Positions 58,101 through 64,000 of a stretch of DNA of 64,000 nt are shown here, piece by piece (positions within the stretch are counted from its first letter, which is position 1; every line of letters starts with the position of its first letter). A program made the translations under genes and the position numbers. Source of the stretch: Atrichornis clamosus (Eukaryota; Chordata; Aves; Passeriformes; Menuridae); NCBI GenBank assembly GCA_013400975.1, contig WBMZ01012194.1, positions 1 to 64,000 of the forward strand, given 5' to 3'. The notes under the pieces are model-generated. The model was not told the origin of the DNA. It ran no database searches and was given only the letters and a program-made list of their open reading frames with translations.

Positions 58101-61100
58101 AAGGAGAAACTGAAATCTGTATCATATTTTTCTGTAGCTCTAGAAGTGGTCAAGAAAAATTGCTGTTTTCTTGTTTAGCTAACTGCCAAAACTGCATTTC
58201 ACATAAAGAAGGAATAGCTAAAAACATTTGGACCTACTGTAGTCTGTCCAGTTCAAATAAAATCGACACTAAAATCTGCGTTAAATCAGCTCACCAAAAC
58301 CTCCTCTTGTCTAAACCATTCTCAACTAAAAAGAATCCCTCAATATTAGAGAATCCAGAATAAAAGTCTAAAGAAAATATTTCTATAAATAATAAGTCCA
58401 GACTTAAAATCCAGATTGGTGTAAACATTGACTACTGATCTTTTGGGTAAAATGCAAAAAATCTGCTGACAAAATACTTGCAGTTTATGAATCTTTTTTG
58501 ATGGGGAGAATAACTAACAATAATAGCCAAACCTAGAATTAGTGTATGCTGTGGGTAGTTTTATCCTTCCCTTGCATTCAGTAGCTGACATTCTTTTTTC
58601 AAGACTGCTGCAGCTCAACAAGATACTGAAGAAGCTCCCTTTGTTCAGAAGAACCACTCACACAACATTAATTAAGTGCTTCATGCCCTTCTGAATGGGA
58701 CCGAGTGAACTCACAAGTTGGTGTTATTTATCTACACCTTATTATCCAAGCAGATGGAACAGTTAGAGGGAAAAAAAAAAAGTTTTAGTCTTTGAGAGTT
58801 CCTATTACAGACAAAATCCCTCTAGCTGACAAGGGAGCTGTTTACTTGGCTATGGCCTGAACCTTCAAACAACTGCATTTCTTTGTTTGTTCTACAGGAA
58901 GACCATGAGCTGTGACTGCCCTCCTTGCAACTGTTTGCTCTGATTTGGATACAGACGATACAGCTGGAATCACGACGGGAGCGCAAACACAGGAACGGCC
59001 TCTTGCTGCTGAATCTACGTCTACAGCTGTAATGCAGCCCCATTCTCTTCTGCACTGTGGGCTGTGAGCACGACCTCACACAAAGCCAGCCTAGAGCACA
59101 CAAAGCAGGGAACATCCTGCTAGAGGAGGCAGGATGAAGTGTTGCATCTGTTCTGCACAAGCAAGTAAGGGATTTCTCCCCTGCCGCAATAGCTCTCATC
59201 TGCTGTTTGCATGTGCAGCAGCCACTATCCATTATCTCTTCTGTACAATTGCACCAGATCCTCGAGGCATTACTTTGTGTAATCCCAGTGACCTGAGTGG
59301 AGGATTTGGCCTGCCTCTACCAGACCTGTCATGTTCCATGCATAAAGCAACAGCATCCTTTCAGCCATTTACTGAGCCACTTTATTAAGGTTGCAAATAA
59401 AGTCAATAACTCTAATCATGCTTTTGGTTGTTGTGAATCCTGGCTTGGCTAGGAATCGTTGGAGATAAACATCTCATTTCAAATAAGCTACTGAGCAGAT
59501 GGTAATGACTTTTAATCACAAGCAACACAAGGAAAATCTGAAATAAAGCCCTTGAGATGAACAGTTTGGTACATCATTCCCACCATTTTGAATGCTGAAT
59601 AACCCTGCCCCACAAAGAGAGCCATGTGTGATTTATGTACACATAGACTTCCAGCTAACTAAAATACTGACAGCCATTAATTGTTTTCCACAATTCTTAT
59701 TTGGAACCCTTATCCAATGCCCACTGAAGTTAAACCAAACCTCTTCTTTCTAAGCCTTCAAAGACTCCATCTGCTGCAATTACAAAGAGTTGGTGTTTTA
59801 ATTGCAGATGCAGAAGTTTGGGAGACCTACTAGAACTTCCTGCTCAATACTAAAAGCCAGAGTGGGGGTAGTTTCTTCAGACACCTGAAAACCTTTCCTC
59901 AAAACAAACACCCCAACCAGCCAACCAAACCCCCCTCCTCCAAAAATAAAAAAGGCAGCTGTTAGCCATTTGTTGAAACAGTACTTGGGGTCAGACACTG
60001 CCCTTCAGCTCATGGTCTGTGCCTGTGTCAGGTTAATGACCTCATTTTAGACTATTCTCAGCTTAGGTCAGTTCTGAGACGGCAGTACAGGGAATTTTTT
60101 CACAGGGCCTGTCTGCTACTGCGTTATTGGAAAGTTCTCTTCGAGGGGCTCGTTACATTAAGGACAACTTTATGCCAAGAGTGGAGCTCTCATTTCTGTA
60201 TAATCTCCCTCTGATCCTTTGTGATGTGTTCAGAGCAGGCTGCTAACCCAACCATATTGCTGGCCATGACAGTGTGACAGGTTTGCATTTCAGTCCTTGG
60301 GCTGCAATCTCCCTGCCTGGAAGTCTGCAGACATTTCTTAATAGTCATGTTTAAATAGTTTTTCTTGAGACCACTTACAGAGCAATCTGTGTTTAAGCTC
60401 TTTTTAGCAGGGAATTGGCGAGAATCGGTTTTCAAACAACCTGATTAAGCCATGTCTGCAACAAAAACTCCATCACAATTTGCAATATGCCTTCCACAAC
60501 AGTGCTTAAATTGTAACTCCGTGTAAATCAGTAGCAATTCTCCTGCTGACCTCTTACCCAAGTGTGGCTTTGCCATTTTATCTTCTGGAGAATGACTCTC
60601 ACACCTCACTTCCATGTTCTGCAAAGAGCTGCACCACTCAGCAGGGAATCCACCCTCGCCGCTTATGGTAACAGCGAATATTTCCACAGCCAGATTATAG
60701 CTCTGTAGATGAGATCCAAGCAAATTAGGTGCCTGGTTAATAATGCACACGAGAGGGGGGCTGGTGGGCATTGCTGGTGGCAGGAGGCCTTTCCCCATCT
60801 CATGGATGCAGTGGTGGCAGCTGCAGCTGGAAGCTCTGTGCCCCGTGCAGCTGCTGGGGAAGGCATGGAATGAGCCACTGACTCCAGCACAGCCTGAAAA
60901 CCCACCCAGGGACCTTGATCCTGCTCTATACAGACACAGACACTGACTTCAGCAGGAAGATTTGCTTCTCTCAAGCTCTGGAAATATCTGGGAACATGAA
61001 GAGCCATAAGCTGGCCATGGGTTTTTTTTCCCTGAAACAGCATTGCTTCATGATTTCATCTGCAGACTCTTGCAATGAATAAATGAAATACATGAATGAA

Positions 61101-61317
61101 ACACCCAAGCTCACAGTGCCTTGCTCAAGCATGACTTGTTTAAATGCCTTGGGAATGTTGTCAGACAAATGCGTCTGTACAAACCAGGCCTGGCGAGGAA
61201 AACCCACACGCTGCACTTTACGGAGGGGAGAGATCCGAGAGAAGCTTGCCCAGAACTCTCCCACATGGCACATACGAGGGCAGGAAGATTAATGGACACA
61301 GCAACTGGTCAGCAGAA
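43113..61317. other. Intergenic region, right part
   Basis: 18 kb with no gene, RNA or mobile element that I can support. Base composition is mixed, with GC-richer patches near 45.5-46.7, 49.4-49.7, 55.1-55.5 and 60.6-61.3 kb. Several patches contain dense homeobox-, SOX- or FOX-like words and are listed under findings as possible enhancers. Tandem AATAAA signals occur at 44867-44881. A C/A-rich stretch of CCAACCAAAC type lies near 59905-59940. Confidence 0.6.
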
Positions 61318-61576
61318 TATCACAGAATCAATTAGGTTGGAAAACACCTCTGAGATCATTGAGTCCAACCGATGACCCAACACCACCGTGACAACCAGAC
61401 CACGGCAGTGAGTGCCACGTCCAGTCTTCCCTTACACACCTCCAGGGACAGTGACTCACCACGTCCCTGGGCAGCCCCTTCCAATGTCTGATCACTCTTT
61501 CTGTGAAGAAATTCTTCCTAATGTCCAGTCTGATCCTACCCAGGTGCAGCTTGAAACTATGTCCTCTTGTCCTGTC
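61318..61576 (-). mobile_element. CR1 LINE 3' fragment upstream of TRUB1
   Basis: Minus-strand CR1. On + it begins ATATCACAGAATCAATTAGG, then 'gagatcattgagtccaaccg', 'gtccctgggcagccccttcc', 'gtgaagaaattcttcctaat' and 'tatgtcctcttgtcctgtc'. Its 5' side ends about 335 bp before the TRUB1 start codon. Confidence 0.92.
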
Positions 61577-61839
61577 AAAATACAATTCTTTTCAGTTGGG
61601 CAACGAAGGTACCACAACACACTGGCGAGTGAACTTCCCCAGCGATGCCCGCAACACCCTCTGTGCCTGGTGGAGCAGCCTCCACGTAGATAATTCTGAG
61701 GTTGATTTTGGTTTTAGATTGATTGATTTTAGTTTTCTTTTCCTCCATAAGGTGAACTTCGCCAACAAATTTTACCTCGCTTTCTTATTAAACCTGCTTT
61801 TGCCGGTGCCTTCCCCCGGTGCTTCTTCAAGCGACCTTA

Positions 61840-62200
61840 AATCCTGTGTCCGCAGCTCCGCCTTCCCGGCCCGCAGTTCCCGGCGGCCCCGGCCGGGCGC
61901 GCTGCCGGAGCATGGCGGGGGAGGCCCGCGCGGCCGACAGGCTCTTCTCGCTCAGCGGCCTCTTCGCCGTCCGCAAGCCCAAGGGACCCACCTCGGCCGC
62001 CGTGCTCAACCTGCTCAAGGAGAGGCTGCTGGAAGGTGAGGAGCGGCGGCCGGGCCGCCACATGCCGGGAGTTTGGGGCAGGCGTGCCCTGCCCGGCGCG
62101 GCGCTGGGACGGGGGCCGCGTGTGCGCCGTCCTCGGGGTGCGGGAACCGCAACCCCGGCAAAGCTCTGTGCCCTCTTTCTCAGCGCCCAGGAAACTGAGA
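61840..62200 (+). promoter_or_regulatory. TRUB1: TRUB1 CpG-island promoter region
   Basis: A GC- and CpG-rich island covers the TRUB1 leader, exon 1 and the start of intron 1. There is no TATA box. A CTCCGCC word near 61855 is Sp-like. The transcription start cannot be placed from sequence. Confidence 0.7.
61912..62035 (+). CDS. TRUB1: TRUB1 coding exon 1 (residues 1-41)
   Basis: Encodes MAGEARAADRLFSLSGLFAV, RKPKGPTSAAVLNLLKERL and LE, and ends one base into Glu42 with donor GTGAGG. High GC, in the CpG island. Confidence 0.93.
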
Positions 62201-63820
62201 GATAAGTGGGGTTTGTTTGCTGTTGTTATTGTTGTTTCTTTGTTTTGCTTAGGTAGTAGTCCATAGCCATGGCCCACACCGGGAATGGAGCCACTCCCGG
62301 GTGCCTTCCGGCTCGCTGCGCACGCTGCTCGCGCTGCGCCAGGGGAGGTTCAGGTTGGACATGAGGAGTAGTTTATTCACACAAAGGGTGTTTAGACATT
62401 GGGATGGGCTGCCCGGGGAGGTGGTGGATTACCGTCCCTGGACGCCTTTAAGGGAAGAGTGTCCCAGTGAGACTCGGTGTGTTGGTCACACTGCGCGGTC
62501 CACGGTGAGACCCCATTCACCCCTTGCTGCTCGGGGCAGGCACCTCTTACCGCCTAAGGTGCAGCAGGATGTGAGCCTTGAGATTGGATAGGGATGAGAT
62601 TTGCCCCGGCAGGAAGCTCCAGTCCTGCAGGACACAACGCAGGGGATCCCAGGTTGCTTGGAGAGCTGTGGGCAGGGTCCCAGCGTGTGCCCATCTGCCA
62701 GGACGGGTGTCAGCAGCATCTCTGCAGCGCAGCGCTGGCAGGATGTTCTGCTGCAGTCCCACTGCCTGTTGCCATTAAAAATATCACCAAACGAGTGAAA
62801 GCCACAGTGTTTAAAAAAGTTTGAAAGTCCTGGACGCAGTCTGCAGAAACTGCTTTTTCTGAGGACAGGGAAGTCTGTATGTCAAATGTTAAAGGAAAAA
62901 AAGTGTGATCATTGTAAAGGTGTGAGGGACTGTGGCCTAGATTCTTTTTAGAATGGATATGAGGACTTGATAATATAATGTGGGCTTTTGGTCACTTGCT
63001 GATGAAGTGAGAACATACTTTCAGACCTAGTGAGTGCTTAATCTTATTTACTCTGTAGTGAACTGTAATGTAGGCACAGACTTCTTGTATGGATGAATCT
63101 GATTGTCTGAATGGAGAGATAATAGATATAGATAAGGGAGCTGAGACCATTTGTCATATTTAATACCAATAAGAGGCATTGGACTCTGTGAAATTCCTGC
63201 AGTCACCAGCTGCATGGGAAATTTGATGGGTTGGGACATGGTGACAGCTTGAAAGCAGCAGTGAGCAAGTTCAGTTCACTGCAGAGTTTCCATAGGGCTG
63301 TGAATGTGCCAATAAACATGTCCCAATACAAGGCAGTAAATACATCAAGAGTTGCTCAGATTATGTAGCATATAATTTGTGTATAATAGATGTTTTGGGA
63401 ACTCTGCTGCTGGTTCTTGCTTGCTTTCTTAATGAAACTTCACAGGTGAACCAGGTCTGCTACCAGTACTTTCCAAAAATCTGTTTATAACAGTATGTGA
63501 GACTTCGTTAGCATCTAAGTGAAAATGCCTTGCAAATTGTTTGAGGTTGGAAGTAGAACTAAATGAATCATTGGTCTTCTGCAGTACAGTGATTTCTGAA
63601 CTGTTAATTAATAGTTTAAATACTTGATTTTTATTTCCTTTAGCAGTCTGGAAATATGTGCTATTTTTCCTGTGTTCTAAGGTTATCCTATAATTTCTTT
63701 CAATATCCTTTCCATTTCTATTTGCAGAAGCTGGTGTGCAGACAAATGGGAACAAAAGAAGTCAGGTTTTGAAAATTGGACATGGAGGAACTTTGGACAG
63801 TGCAGCCACAGGAGTTCTGG
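61912..63820 (+). CDS. TRUB1: TRUB1 pseudouridine synthase, 5' part (exons 1-2), runs off the window
   Basis: TRUB1 is a TruB-family enzyme that makes pseudouridine-55 in the tRNA T-loop and modifies some mRNAs. Exons 61912-62035 and 63728-63820 join in phase (G|AA) to give 72 codons plus one base. Residues 12-30 hold the family motif SLSGLFAVRKPKGPTSA. Residues 57-72 are KIGHGGTLDSAATGVL, with catalytic Asp65 at 63796-63798. The ATG at 61912 has A at -3 and G at +4 and is the only in-frame AUG. The chain before the first motif is about 50 residues shorter than the human N-terminus I recall. Later exons lie right of the window. Confidence 0.94.
62036..63727 (+). other. TRUB1 intron 1
   Basis: A 1.7-kb intron. 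It starts in the CpG island, contains a CR1 fragment near 62340-62465, then turns AT-rich. No other exon was seen. It ends TTCTATTTGCAG. Confidence 0.88.
62340..62465 (+). mobile_element. CR1 LINE internal fragment
   Basis: Plus-strand CR1: 'aggggaggttcaggttggac', 'aggagtagtttattcac', 'ttgggatgggctgcccgggg' and 'accgtccctgga'. The usual 3' octamer tail is absent, so the copy is truncated at both ends. Confidence 0.85.
63728..63820 (+). CDS. TRUB1: TRUB1 coding exon 2 (residues 42-72) with the catalytic aspartate
   Basis: AA completes Glu42, then AGVQTNGNKRSQVL, a variable linker, and KIGHGGTLDSAATGVL, the catalytic loop of the TruB family. It ends one base into the next codon, donor GTAATG. 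The intron 2 sequence that follows runs to the window end with nothing recognised. Confidence 0.94.
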
Positions 63821-64000
63821 GTAATGGAAAACGTGATTACAGTCATCAAAAGATGATTTCAGGAAACATTTTCATGCCTACATGAAATCAGGTGGAGGAA
63901 CAATTTGGGATACACATGGCAGGCTTTGGGGGAAGGACAAATTACTGTGGAAGAATGGTCTGGGTTAAATTTCCTGTGCATATACTTTTACATGCATGTT
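63821..64000 (+). other. TRUB1 intron 2, partial
   Basis: The first 180 nt of intron 2; the window ends inside it. Nothing further was recognised. Confidence 0.85.

Noticed and set aside
61503..62039. 178-codon plus-strand ORF
   Set aside because: It begins in the antisense of a CR1 copy and runs through the GC-rich TRUB1 leader and exon 1 in the wrong frame.
61837..62277. 146-codon minus-strand ORF over the TRUB1 island
   Set aside because: Stops are rare in CpG islands; the composition is Arg/Pro/Ala-rich and unrelated to any family I know.

Overview
This is vertebrate nuclear DNA, most likely from a songbird (passerine). CR1 LINE fragments with their typical 3' ends point to a bird or reptile. 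A tRNA-Ile-derived SINE with a CR1-like tail, matching my memory of the zebra finch family TguSINE1, narrows this to passerines. All coding exons are short and separated by GT-AG introns. There are no bacterial-style operons, CRISPR arrays or functional tRNA genes.

Two protein genes lie in tandem on the + strand. FHIP2A (FAM160B1) fills 1-31143 and has a probable long 3' UTR beyond that. All 17 coding exons could be placed to the base from splice sites, phase continuity and recalled similarity to the human protein. They join into 2292 nt, giving 763 residues plus a stop, against 765 in human. The first 700 bp is a CpG-island promoter and 5' UTR. FHIP2A belongs to the FTS-Hook-FHIP adaptor complexes that link dynein to membrane cargo. 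TRUB1, the TruB-family pseudouridine synthase, starts at 61912. Exons 1 and 2 are present, including the catalytic aspartate, and the rest lies beyond the window. The order FHIP2A then TRUB1 matches human chromosome 10q25, so the block is ordinary conserved synteny.

The 27-30 kb between the genes holds no coding gene that I can support. It contains a CR1 copy, a 63-nt pure purine tract, AT-rich simple repeats, and several stretches that look by composition like conserved noncoding elements. Two CR1 fragments flank the TRUB1 CpG island with their 5' sides facing it.

I found no new multi-gene system. The points most worth a second look are: an in-frame, well-placed CUG upstream of the FHIP2A AUG that would add a very basic 25-residue N-terminus; an overlapping upstream ORF in the same leader; a 228-nt open, splice-bounded segment in FHIP2A intron 6 that would act as a poison exon if used; and the compact intergenic blocks that may be enhancers.
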